Shown here: piece by piece, positions 25,306 through 35,038 of the stretch
Position numbering within the stretch: position 1 is the stretch's first letter
Layout of the letters: each line of letters begins with the position of its first letter
Source of the DNA: Paenibacillus radicis (ex Gao et al. 2016)
GTDB taxonomy: Bacteria; Bacillota; Bacilli; Paenibacillales; Paenibacillaceae
Direction: 5' to 3'
DNA: 64,000 bases
Assembly (NCBI RefSeq): GCF_014641555.1
Contig: NZ_BMHY01000002.1
Span: forward strand, 62,001-126,000
Position numbers and translations under genes: made by a program
The notes under the pieces: generated by a model
What the model was told of the DNA's origin: nothing
Databases searched by the model: none
What the model saw: the letters and a program-made list of their open reading frames with translations, nothing else

Positions 25306-27282
25306 TTAAGCTGTGATAGTATCGATAGGCAGCTTAAAGTAAAATCGGCTGCCGCTGCCTGGCTCACTCTCCACCCAAATCGTGCCGCCATGAAGTCCGA
25401 TAATCTCTTTCGCGATGGCGAGCCCAAGACCGCTCCCGCTCTTAGGGTCAGCCGGGTCTACCTTATAAGCCCGGTTGAAAATAGAATCCAGATGCTTCGC
25501 AGCTATCCCTCTTCCTTCATCCCGCACGCACACCAGCACATGCTCCCTATTAGAGCTGGCCGATAAATGAATGGTGCTTCCGGCCGGCGAGAACTTGCAC
25601 GCGTTGTTGACCAGATTGGTCAGCACGCGCTTAATTTGATGCGCATGAATCTTGGCAACAGCTTGCGGAGCAACTGAAAATGAGCATTTCATTTGATGAC
25701 CAGCCAATTGAATGATGGATTGAAGTGAATCCGTTTGGCTTGAAATCCAGCCCGCGAATGGAAGGGATTCCAGCACCGACGATTCATGTGTTTGTTTTAG
25801 AAGACTCAATTCAAACATCTGATCTATGAACGTGTTAATCTGGAGCACTTCGCCGTACATCGATTTCAGCATCTTGTCATTCCCGTCTGGTTCGATCTCG
25901 ATACCGTGGATCATCGCTTGAATGCCGCCTTGCACGATTGTAAGAGGCGTACGAATGTCATGGGAGATGTTCTGCAGCAGCTCGTTGCGTGCTTGTTGAA
26001 TTTGCTCGTTCAAATTCATTTCCTGAACGGCATTCTCTTTATCCAGGCGAGCTTGCCTGATTTGATAGGACAACGCGATCGAGAACATGAGGAACTCGGC
26101 AATCGAACCAAATTGAAAACCGTAATGGGTTAGAAAGCTCTCTTGCATCAGGCTGTACGTATTTAATATGGTAGGAGCAGCCAATCCAAGGAAAGGAATC
26201 GCTGCGAGAACGACATACCGCGCTGTCAGATTTCCTCTGTACATGCACCAAAACGTGCTAATCACAAGCAGTATCGCCAACAGAGATTCGTATAAAATAA
26301 CTAGTATTTCATAACCCGGTAAATGGAACAAAGAAGCTGCAACAACAATAGGCGACATGATGATTAGTGCCCGGTATACGATCATCATCCGCGGAGCGTA
26401 AACTTCGATTTGAAGAATTTTGTTCAGGAACAAGACACCGAACCATAGAGCCAGATTAAAGAAGAAATAATCAATGCTCTCGTGATTGCCGAATAGACGA
26501 AGCAAGCTCGCCAATGCCTGACTGTCCGCTCCTAGAAATTGCTGCAAGAGTCCGTTCCACACGAGCTGCGATATGCTGAAGCAAATGATATATAGCGAAT
26601 AATATAGATAAACAGACATGCGGTTGAAAGCATACAAGGATAACATATAGGCTGCCATCAACAGAACAAACCCGTAATAGATGCCGAAAAATATATATTC
26701 GTTTTTTAGTTTTCCAAGGAAAGTGTTGTTGTCCATCAGCTCGATCGGAATAATCATAGAGCCGTTAATGACAACTCTCATATAGATAGTCATAGAATCG
26801 TTCGTAGGCAGTTGAAAATAGTACGAGTAGAAGTGTTCATCGGTTTTTTCGACGATTTGGGAGTTCATGGGACTTTCAGATTGATCGTGGATAATATACA
26901 TATCGAACTGTTCAATGACCGAATTATTCAGTCGAATAATCCATTGCTCAAGCGGAGATTGGTTGATGACTGCAGTTCGGATCCAGTACGTTCCGGCTGT
27001 TAGGCCGAAAGCGGATTTCCCGGATGCAGGCTGAAATTGTGCATGGACCTGAGGAGACTGAATGTCTGGAAGCGTCCGGCTCCCATCCTTATCGACAAGA
27101 AATTCCATCTGATTGTTTACGTTATATACGCCTTCATTTTCGTGTAAAACAATTTCATCCCCAGAGGCCGGCGCGTACGCTGCAGGAGCGAATAGTCTCC
27201 AGACGACGGTGACACCCAAGATGAGTAATAGGATGGCAAAAATGAAAAATCGATTGTTTGCAATAATTGTTTTGCTCGCCAT
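25306..27282 (-). CDS. 7TM-DISM sensor histidine kinase
   Basis: A 658-residue membrane sensor kinase. An N-terminal signal/TM segment is followed by an extracellular 7TMR-DISM extension (about 45-190, with the TYWIRTAVINQ motif), seven transmembrane helices (about 195-400), a dimerisation/phospho-acceptor region with ISHDIRTPL near 440, and a HATPase domain with LVNNACKFSP, VRDEGRGIA and GSGLGLAIAKEI. DISM extensions are thought to bind carbohydrates or wall-derived ligands. The partner regulator follows directly. The pair is divergent from the SLH-protein gene about 230 bp away. Confidence 0.92.
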   Translation of the reverse strand: MASKTIIANNRFFIFAILLLILGVTVVWRLFAPAAYAPASGDEIVLHENEGVYNVNNQMEFLVDKDGSRTLPDIQSPQVHAQFQPASGKSAFGLTAGTYWIRTAVINQSPLEQWIIRLNNSVIEQFDMYIIHDQSESPMNSQIVEKTDEHFYSYYFQLPTNDSMTIYMRVVINGSMIIPIELMDNNTFLGKLKNEYIFFGIYYGFVLLMAAYMLSLYAFNRMSVYLYYSLYIICFSISQLVWNGLLQQFLGADSQALASLLRLFGNHESIDYFFFNLALWFGVLFLNKILQIEVYAPRMMIVYRALIIMSPIVVAASLFHLPGYEILVILYESLLAILLVISTFWCMYRGNLTARYVVLAAIPFLGLAAPTILNTYSLMQESFLTHYGFQFGSIAEFLMFSIALSYQIRQARLDKENAVQEMNLNEQIQQARNELLQNISHDIRTPLTIVQGGIQAMIHGIEIEPDGNDKMLKSMYGEVLQINTFIDQMFELSLLKQTHESSVLESLPFAGWISSQTDSLQSIIQLAGHQMKCSFSVAPQAVAKIHAHQIKRVLTNLVNNACKFSPAGSTIHLSASSNREHVLVCVRDEGRGIAAKHLDSIFNRAYKVDPADPKSGSGLGLAIAKEIIGLHGGTIWVESEPGSGSRFYFKLPIDTITA

Positions 27283-27509
27283 TGCGGCGAATCCCCCTCT
27301 GCAGCGCTTTCTCCCCTTTATTCTATCAATTCTCTAGGAATAATACGATTTTTTTTCGCGTAGAATCTTCATAATAAGACAATTTTCGCAGATGAATGAC
27401 GATAATGACTCATACCTTTACTATAAATCCACATAATGAACGACTTTCTCTGACAAACCCCCTTTATAATTTCCCGGGTACAATCAATTTCATTGAGGGG
27501 GTTTTAAAC

Positions 27510-30500
27510 TTGGTTTATACAACACCAAGGATGAAGAAATGGATCATCAGCATGATGGTGGCACTTATGATGGTGACACTTGTGCTGCCGGCAGGCATTG
27601 CGCCGAAAGCGCTTGCGGCCAGTGATCCAGTCGTGCTGGCAAAATGGGATCATTTTGGTGCAGCGCCTGCTATCAACTTCCATCCGACTGACGGATTAAG
27701 TGATAATTCGGAGTTTGAGCTGAGAAAAGCAGGCGAGCAGGTTACATATACGACACCGGCAAGTCCGATAAGGGATAAAACGTCGCTTAGTGCGGTTAAC
27801 TGGCAGGTGGGAGAATATTGGACAACCTCGTTCCACGCAAGCGGGTACAAGGAAATTACAGTAAGCTCCAGACAATATAGCTCAGGCACAGGACCAAAGC
27901 ATTATGCACTGCAATATCGTATTGATAATGGTGCGTGGGCAGATGTGCCAAGCGGAAGCATTGTGGTTGGCAATGCGAATTGGGAATCTGGCGGCAGCCT
28001 GACCGTATCACTGCCTGCTGACGCAGATGGTCAGGCACTGGTTTCACTGCGTTGGCTGCTCGTCAGTGACGAATCGGCAAGAAATGCGGCAGGCAACAAC
28101 GAGAAGATTAGCGCTTCCGGTACGAACCGGATCTACAATGTTGTCATTTCGGGCACACCGCAAGGTGAGACTACCGATCCGGTTACTAGCAAGCCAGTAG
28201 CCAGCAAAATTATTTTCTCAGACACTGGAGCTGTAACGGGCTTATCCGGGGCAGTGGCTGGTCTGGCTGACGTTAAGCTGTACGACGCACAATCTAGCCT
28301 GGTTGGAGGCGTGACGGCTAATGAAGATGGCTCCTTCCAAGCCGTTGTTACAAGAGATATCGGCACACAGGTATGGGTTACGGCGACTGAGCCAGACAAG
28401 GCTGAAAGCAGTAAAGTAGAGGCTGCTATCGCGGTAACTGCTGCGCCGGAGCTGTCTCTGATTACATTTAATGGAGAAGCAGCAGAAATCACAGGTTTGG
28501 CAGGGGCAGTTGAAGCGAATGCATCCGTTATTGCCTACTGGGACAATCAGACTCTGGCTGGCAGCATCCGGGCAGAAGCGAACGGCTCGTTCCGTTTAAA
28601 GCTTACGGATGCCGGACAGCACACATTTGTGCAATTAGCTGCGAAGAACCCGGACAAGCTGGAGAGCGCTAAAAAGCAGCTTTCGCTGGTTGCTAATCCG
28701 CAGCCTCAGGAAGTGAAACCGGGCGACGTCGTGATTAGCCAGCTTTATATAGCTGGCGGGAACAGCGGAGCTATTTTCAAAACCAAGTTCGTTGAGCTGT
28801 ACAATTCCACCGATCACGATATTGATTTGACAGGCTGGTCCGTACAATATGCGGCGCGTACAGGCAACTTTGGCACGGGCAATACAGCTTATAAAAAGCT
28901 GGAGGGCCTCATTAAAGCACATAGCTATTATTTGGTGACAGGCTCTTCAGGAGAAAACGGACGGGAACTGCCGGTTCAGACCGATCTCGTCTCGGGTCTT
29001 AATCCGTCACAAACAGCGGGTAAAATTGCACTTTCCAAGTCATCGGCCGCATTGAGCGGCAAGGCTGACGTTCAGGCAATGGATTTTGTCACATGGGCTG
29101 ATGCGCAGACTAATCTGCCTAATGATTTTTGGGGAAGCCCGATTGTGGCTCCGGTTGACCTGGCTGTAGAGGCCTTTAAGAAGGGGACGCTGCTGCGCAA
29201 AAGCGCAGGCGGTGATCCTAGAGAGGTAACGGGAGCTGGCAACGGCGTATTTACGAAAGACAGCGGAGCTGATTTTGTCATCCATATCGCTGCGGATTCG
29301 ACAAACCCGGCTGAAACTATTAAGGTGCGTAATTCGCAAGCTGCTGCAGAGCCTATGCTGATAACGAACGCACCGGTATCTTCTTTGATCCAGCTGCGCC
29401 AGGACGCACAACAAACCGTAGTTGGTGTTGCAGGAGCGGTTGACGGACGGGCAGTTGTTCAGATTTATGCCGTATCCGGCGGAACGCTTGTACCAATCGG
29501 CAACGGCACGGCGGGCAGCGACGGTTCGTTTGAAACAAACGTCATTTATCCTAATCAGCTAGAGTCGGTGTATATCGCTGCGCGCAGCGGAACGTACAGC
29601 CTGAGCCGTCTTGTGCGAGTGGATGCGGCCGGGTTCGATGCAGCAGCAAATCCATTGCCGATAGCTGAGCTTCGTGTTAATGATGACAAAGGGATGCCGA
29701 TTAATAGCGGAGCCCGTTTGAAGGTATCTGGCGTTGTGACGGCTGGCAAAGGAGAAGTTGGCGCACAGAACCTCTATCTTCAGGACGCATCTGGCGGTAT
29801 TCAAGTCGTTGTGCCAGTTGGCAATAACACAGCCTTTTCACGCGGTGACAGCTTGACCGTAACGGGTACTGTACAATTTATTAATGGCACAACATCGCTT
29901 GTTGCGGATGTGCTGACGAAAGAGGACGGCAGCCAGCCGATTCCGGAGCCGCAAACTGTTCATGTACAAGACTTGCTTAATTATGCAAAAGCTGAGCGGC
30001 TGGAAGGTCAACTGGCTGTACTTTATGGCAAAGTAACCTCCATCACGGAGCAACCGGATGCTTACCGGATTGCGATCTCGGATGAGACAGCATCTGCGAA
30101 GGCAATCGTGATTGCGAAGAGCAGCGGACTGCCTGTACGCGATAAGCTGCAGGTCGGAAGCACGTACCGTTTTACAGGTCTGGTCGGACAATACAAGACA
30201 TTTGCGCCGTATACGGCCGGATATGAGCTTTATCCGCGTTCCTTGACGGATATTGTTGGAGCGCTTGAGCTGATTCATGTACCGGTAACTTCCGGTCATA
30301 CCGAGACAGATCTCTTGTTTGAAGCGAAGGCTAACAATGCCGACTCCGTCATTTTCTATTACCGTGCAGCCGGTGCCACTGGCACCTCATACACTGCACT
30401 GCCAATGACTCAAGATGCAGCGGGCGTGTACAAGGCGCTGCTTGCCCAAGCAGCTGTACCGGGCGAACAATTTGACTATTATATTGAAGCTCGCAGCGCG

Positions 30501-33500
30501 GATCAGACCCGGCGCGCCGGTACGCCGGAGGAGCCGATTCACATTGTGCTGATTGCGGATTCGGAAGGGCCGCTCTATACAGATGAGCTGCCGTTGAAGA
30601 ACGCTAAAGTAGAAAATAATCGTCCTGAAATTTCAATTAAAGCTTATGACCCTAGCGGAGTTAATCCGGCATCCATTCGCTTCACGCTGGATGGAGCAGT
30701 GATTAGCGCTTCTTATGAGGAGTCGACTGGCCGCATTACCGCGAATGTGCAAGCTGATCTTGCAGTAGGAGCGCATGTGGCAGAAATTTATGCCAAGGAC
30801 TTGAAGGGCAATGAGAGCAGCTTCAGCTGGTCTTTCGATACGCTTGCTGCGTTTGTTGGCGGCAATCACTATCGCGGTACTACGCATAATCATACAGGCA
30901 TCTCTCATGATGCGAAGGGAGAACCTGCGGAGGCCGTTGCTGCTGCCAAAAAGCAAGGGTATGACTGGTTCGCTTTTACAGACCATTCGCATGATATTGA
31001 TAAGGACAGCCGCGGCTCCGACACTGTGGATCACGGTGGCATGCCAGAGCGGACAGGCAGCCCTGACCTCAGTACTTCACAATGGCAGAAGCTGAAAAAT
31101 GCATCAAAGGAAAATACGGTTAACGGCCAATTCGTTGCAATGCTTTCCTATGAAATGACTTCTACCGTATGGGGTCACTCCAATATTTTTGGCATGGACA
31201 ACTTTATTGATCGGATTCAGGATAACGGCATTTACCAGAACCTGAATAACTTCTACAAATGGGCGGGTACACATACCGACATTGTGGCGCAGTTCAACCA
31301 CCCGAACTGGGGAGGAACAACGCCGCCGTTTAACAGCTTCCTGCCATACAACAAGGATATTAACAAGCTGTTTACGATGTTCGAGGTGGGCAATGGCTCC
31401 GGTCAATATACGTATTCCAACATTGAGGACCTGTATTTCCGTACGCTTGATTTGGGATGGCATGTCGCGCCTACCTTTGGCGAGGATCATCACAACGGGC
31501 AATGGGGCGAGACGATGCGCCGTACAGTAATCGTGGCCGAGGAGCTTACCACTGAGGCGCTGCAGCATTCGATGCGCAACATGCGTGTCTATATGTCCGA
31601 GAGCCCTCACTTTACGCTTGACGTATTGGCTAACGGCTCCTATATGGGATCGACGGTCGACAGTCAGTCGCTGAATTTTAAAATTAGCGGCAAAGACGAA
31701 GGCGGGGCTTACACGTATTTGCCTCCTGGTTTTGTCCCTAATGAGCGGATTAAATCGGTTGAATTGATTACAAACGGCACGGTCGTTCAAGCTTCAATTA
31801 CACCAACGGCTAATCCGTCTTATTTCTCGGCAGATGGCAAAAGCTTTGATTGGACACCAACCCTGGATGCAAAAGGCGGACAGCAGTGGTTTGTCGTTAA
31901 GGTGACGCAAATGGACGGCAGCCGCACCTATTCCTCGCCAATTTGGAGCAAGGAAATGGATGTGGACGTGAAGATTCAAGGCATCGAAGCGGTTGGAAGC
32001 AGCGTTATTGCTGATAATCCGGCAGATATTGAAGCTTTGATCGGCAACTTTGGCGTCGAGCAGTTGAACAACTTGAAGGTAGCTTTCTATTATGACGAAG
32101 CTATTCCTGCCAAGCTGATCGGAGAGACGGTTATTTCCTCGCTGCCGACGAAATCGACTGCGCGTGCCAAGGTAACTTGGAGCAAGCCAATTGGAGGCAA
32201 GCATAAGCTGATTGCTGTCATTACGAATCCTCCAGCGGGCAACCCTGTATCGAACAATCGTTATGAGACGGAGCTGGATGTGAAGGAGCCATTTGGCATC
32301 ACGATCATGATCGATGCTTCGCATGGCAATGAGAATACATCAGAGGATACAGGCACTTACAAGGATAATCTGGTTTCGCTGACGAAATTGCTGCGCAACG
32401 AGCGTTATACGGTCATCGAAAATAAGACGGCCCTGACCAGTGACGTCTTGGAGGATGTCTCGGTGCTGATGATTTCCCAGCCGAATGCAAGCAAGCCATA
32501 CAGTGAGGCAGAAATTAATGCGCTGTCAGCCTTCGTTGCTGGCGGAGGTTCGGTAGTACTGACCGGCAAGAGCAACAACAGCGCCAATTCGCAGATGAAT
32601 AATACGTTGCTTGCGCAGTTGGGTTCGGTCATTCAATTCAACAATGACGGTGTGTATGACGGCAGCAAAGAAGGAAACTTCTGGAGCAATCCGTCAGCCA
32701 GCCTATGGTCTGTACGCTCACACCCTGAGCCGACACGGGATTATATGACTGATTTTGTACGCAAGGTTGATTATTACAGCGGTGCCAGCCTGATGGGGCT
32801 TAATAAGCAGGCCTTGACGAATACAGACAAGGTAACGATTCTGGCTTCGGGCAATGTCACTAGCTATCAGTTTAATTTGAAGGATGGCGGTTTTGACTAT
32901 CAAGCGCAAGCCGGTGCGGATAATGGTGCCGTCATGCCGCTAATTGCGTCTGAGCAGATTGGCAAAGGCCGGGTCATTGTGTCGGGCATGAACGTCTTCA
33001 ACGACCGGCAGCTTGATTTGACGGAGCAAAACAATGATAACGTGCGTTTGTCTAAGCAAGTATTTAACTGGTTGGCAGGCCGGGGGACAAAAGTGCTGTC
33101 GATGGCTGAGGCACGCAAACAGCCGGTAGATACGGATATCGTTGTAGAGGGCAAAGTAACGAGTGCTGCTGGCGTATTCTTTGATGCCTTCTATATCCAG
33201 GATGAGACTGGCGGCATCATGGCCTTTAATGAAGTGCCGGCTGACTCGCTGCAGCTTGGCGACACGGTTCGTGTGTACGGACATGTCAAAATTTTCGAGA
33301 ACAACCTTGAGATCATGTTCGACAACTTTGATAAAAATGTACTCAAGCTGAATAAGGAGCCAGAACAAGCCGTTCAGCCTAAAGCCATTAAGACAGGTCA
33401 GGCGGCAAGCGATAATGTCCAAGGTTTGCTGGTTAAGCTGACCGGTAAAGTTACCCGTCTGGCCAACATTCCGGATCATACGATTTACGTGGATGACGGA

Positions 33501-34901
33501 TCAGGCGAGGCACTGGTCTTTATTGACGGCTATATTGCGAATCAAAGCGGTCAGCCGCCGGAGCTGAAGGTTGGAGATACGCTCGAAGCCATTGGACTTG
33601 CGGGCCAATTCTCTGGCGGATATTGGATTCGGGTGCGCGATACCAAAGAATTGAAGCGTGTAGAAGGCGGTACAGATCCGGGCAATGGAGGAACTGATCC
33701 GGGTAATGGCGGAACTGATCCTGGTAATGGTGGAACGAATCCAGGAAACGGCGGTAACAACCCGGGCAATGGCGGCGGCTCCAAGCCGGATGATTCTAAT
33801 GTCTACCACGTTCCGGCTGACAAGCTGAGCGGAAATGCTGCAGACAGCGTGCTCAAGGTGCCGGTACCGGCGCAGGCAACGGAGGTTGTTTTACCAGGTC
33901 AGACACTAGAACTGTTGAAAGAGCGGAATCTGGAAATTCAAAAGGACAATGTAAGCATTGTTATTCCTAACCGTGTGCTGCGTCAGTTAACCAGCAAAGT
34001 AGCGGATAGTCAGCTTGCGGCAGCTCAAATATCGTTAAGTCTGATTCCGCTTGGCGATGATGAAGCGAAGAAGCTGGCGCGAGGAGCAGAAAGCACGAAT
34101 CGTTCCGTCATTCAACTGGCCGGACAAGTCTATGAATTGAGCTTGTCCATAACGGCTGGCGGAAAATCAGAGAAGCTGACGCAGTTTGAGACACCACTCA
34201 CGATCGCTTTCCGTATTCCGCAGTCCATGTCGTCCAAGCTGCTGGGCATTTACTATGTGGCGGATAATGGCAAGCTGGAATACGTTGGCGGACAGATTAA
34301 AGATGGAATGATAACGGCACAAGTGTATCATTTCAGCAAGTATGCGCTGCTGGAGGTCATCCGAACCTTTAACGACGTTGCACCTTCACACTGGGCATAC
34401 GGGGTTATCGGCACAATGGCGTCGAGGCAAGTGGTAACGGGCATCAGTGATACACAGTTTGAACCAAACCGTGATATTACGAGAGCGGAGTTTACAGCCT
34501 TGCTTGTGCGTGCTCTTAACCTGAAAGACAAGTCGGCTATTGCTTTCCAAGATGTGTCTGCTAATGCGTGGTATGCAGAGCCAATTGCTATTGCGTATAA
34601 AGCGGGGCTAATTAAAGGAAAGAATGAGACGAGCTTTGATCCAAACGGACGAATTACGCGGGAGGAAATGGCTGTAATCCTCGCGGCAGCCTACGAGCTG
34701 AGCCATTCGGCGGGACTAAACGGGCAACCGGCTGTCTTCGCTGATGCGGGCAAAATAGCTCCTTGGGCCGTTAATGCGATTCGTACCGCTTCCCAAGCAG
34801 GCTTGCTGCAAGGCAGAAACGGAAATATGTTTGCACCTAAGGGATTGTCCTCCCGTGCGGAAGCGGTGCAGGCAATTTATAACCTGCTGAGCAAGAACTA
34901 A
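27510..34901 (+). CDS. giant SLH-anchored exported protein with CehA/PHP-type metallohydrolase domain
   Basis: A secreted protein of about 2463 residues. TTG 27510 is the probable start (GAGGGGG upstream); the signal peptide proper begins at the internal MKKWIIS and ends near PKALA. Approximate order: jelly-roll/Ig-like modules (35-400), lamin-tail-like domain (409-517), OB-fold-like modules (714-818), a CehA/McbA-type PHP domain (1117-1367) with metal-site motifs THNHTG, FTDHSHD, FNHPNWG and GEDHHNG, a DUF4350-like domain (~1590-1790), two more OB-fold-like modules (1874-2050), a GGTDPGN-repeat linker and three SLH repeats (2284-2463). It should sit on the cell wall outside the membrane. PHP domains hydrolyse phosphoesters; the substrate is unknown. 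A two-component system lies divergently upstream. Confidence 0.92.
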   Translation: MVYTTPRMKKWIISMMVALMMVTLVLPAGIAPKALAASDPVVLAKWDHFGAAPAINFHPTDGLSDNSEFELRKAGEQVTYTTPASPIRDKTSLSAVNWQVGEYWTTSFHASGYKEITVSSRQYSSGTGPKHYALQYRIDNGAWADVPSGSIVVGNANWESGGSLTVSLPADADGQALVSLRWLLVSDESARNAAGNNEKISASGTNRIYNVVISGTPQGETTDPVTSKPVASKIIFSDTGAVTGLSGAVAGLADVKLYDAQSSLVGGVTANEDGSFQAVVTRDIGTQVWVTATEPDKAESSKVEAAIAVTAAPELSLITFNGEAAEITGLAGAVEANASVIAYWDNQTLAGSIRAEANGSFRLKLTDAGQHTFVQLAAKNPDKLESAKKQLSLVANPQPQEVKPGDVVISQLYIAGGNSGAIFKTKFVELYNSTDHDIDLTGWSVQYAARTGNFGTGNTAYKKLEGLIKAHSYYLVTGSSGENGRELPVQTDLVSGLNPSQTAGKIALSKSSAALSGKADVQAMDFVTWADAQTNLPNDFWGSPIVAPVDLAVEAFKKGTLLRKSAGGDPREVTGAGNGVFTKDSGADFVIHIAADSTNPAETIKVRNSQAAAEPMLITNAPVSSLIQLRQDAQQTVVGVAGAVDGRAVVQIYAVSGGTLVPIGNGTAGSDGSFETNVIYPNQLESVYIAARSGTYSLSRLVRVDAAGFDAAANPLPIAELRVNDDKGMPINSGARLKVSGVVTAGKGEVGAQNLYLQDASGGIQVVVPVGNNTAFSRGDSLTVTGTVQFINGTTSLVADVLTKEDGSQPIPEPQTVHVQDLLNYAKAERLEGQLAVLYGKVTSITEQPDAYRIAISDETASAKAIVIAKSSGLPVRDKLQVGSTYRFTGLVGQYKTFAPYTAGYELYPRSLTDIVGALELIHVPVTSGHTETDLLFEAKANNADSVIFYYRAAGATGTSYTALPMTQDAAGVYKALLAQAAVPGEQFDYYIEARSADQTRRAGTPEEPIHIVLIADSEGPLYTDELPLKNAKVENNRPEISIKAYDPSGVNPASIRFTLDGAVISASYEESTGRITANVQADLAVGAHVAEIYAKDLKGNESSFSWSFDTLAAFVGGNHYRGTTHNHTGISHDAKGEPAEAVAAAKKQGYDWFAFTDHSHDIDKDSRGSDTVDHGGMPERTGSPDLSTSQWQKLKNASKENTVNGQFVAMLSYEMTSTVWGHSNIFGMDNFIDRIQDNGIYQNLNNFYKWAGTHTDIVAQFNHPNWGGTTPPFNSFLPYNKDINKLFTMFEVGNGSGQYTYSNIEDLYFRTLDLGWHVAPTFGEDHHNGQWGETMRRTVIVAEELTTEALQHSMRNMRVYMSESPHFTLDVLANGSYMGSTVDSQSLNFKISGKDEGGAYTYLPPGFVPNERIKSVELITNGTVVQASITPTANPSYFSADGKSFDWTPTLDAKGGQQWFVVKVTQMDGSRTYSSPIWSKEMDVDVKIQGIEAVGSSVIADNPADIEALIGNFGVEQLNNLKVAFYYDEAIPAKLIGETVISSLPTKSTARAKVTWSKPIGGKHKLIAVITNPPAGNPVSNNRYETELDVKEPFGITIMIDASHGNENTSEDTGTYKDNLVSLTKLLRNERYTVIENKTALTSDVLEDVSVLMISQPNASKPYSEAEINALSAFVAGGGSVVLTGKSNNSANSQMNNTLLAQLGSVIQFNNDGVYDGSKEGNFWSNPSASLWSVRSHPEPTRDYMTDFVRKVDYYSGASLMGLNKQALTNTDKVTILASGNVTSYQFNLKDGGFDYQAQAGADNGAVMPLIASEQIGKGRVIVSGMNVFNDRQLDLTEQNNDNVRLSKQVFNWLAGRGTKVLSMAEARKQPVDTDIVVEGKVTSAAGVFFDAFYIQDETGGIMAFNEVPADSLQLGDTVRVYGHVKIFENNLEIMFDNFDKNVLKLNKEPEQAVQPKAIKTGQAASDNVQGLLVKLTGKVTRLANIPDHTIYVDDGSGEALVFIDGYIANQSGQPPELKVGDTLEAIGLAGQFSGGYWIRVRDTKELKRVEGGTDPGNGGTDPGNGGTDPGNGGTNPGNGGNNPGNGGGSKPDDSNVYHVPADKLSGNAADSVLKVPVPAQATEVVLPGQTLELLKERNLEIQKDNVSIVIPNRVLRQLTSKVADSQLAAAQISLSLIPLGDDEAKKLARGAESTNRSVIQLAGQVYELSLSITAGGKSEKLTQFETPLTIAFRIPQSMSSKLLGIYYVADNGKLEYVGGQIKDGMITAQVYHFSKYALLEVIRTFNDVAPSHWAYGVIGTMASRQVVTGISDTQFEPNRDITRAEFTALLVRALNLKDKSAIAFQDVSANAWYAEPIAIAYKAGLIKGKNETSFDPNGRITREEMAVILAAAYELSHSAGLNGQPAVFADAGKIAPWAVNAIRTASQAGLLQGRNGNMFAPKGLSSRAEAVQAIYNLLSKN
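33666..33770 (+). repeat. five tandem 21-bp units encoding a GGTDPGN linker
   Basis: Five in-frame 21-bp units encode GGTDPGN three times, then GGTNPGN and GGNNPGN, and run into GGG. The unit forms a flexible linker before the wall-anchoring part. Third-base differences between units show the array is old rather than newly expanded. Confidence 0.9.
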
Positions 34902-34919
34902 TTTGAAGGAAAAATAATG

Positions 34920-35013
34920 GAGGCATTTGCTAGCATTTTAGTCTATTTCCAGTGGCCGTTGAGGTTGAATTCGGCGCTGGAGACGGACAAAATGCTGGCG
35001 AATGCCTCTTTTT
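34920..35013 (+). terminator. rho-independent terminator of the SLH-protein gene
   Basis: A long imperfect stem: the left arm begins GAGGCATTTGCTAGCATTTT and the right arm ends AAAATGCTGGCGAATGCCTC, with wobble pairs, followed by TTTTTG. It starts about 18 bp after the stop codon. Confidence 0.82.
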
Positions 35014-35038
35014 GTTGCGGTCTTTCCATTTCCATTTC

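Noticed and set aside
31104..31790. 228-residue minus-strand open frame within the giant SLH protein gene
   Set aside because: Antisense to the PHP domain; composition typical of shadow frames.
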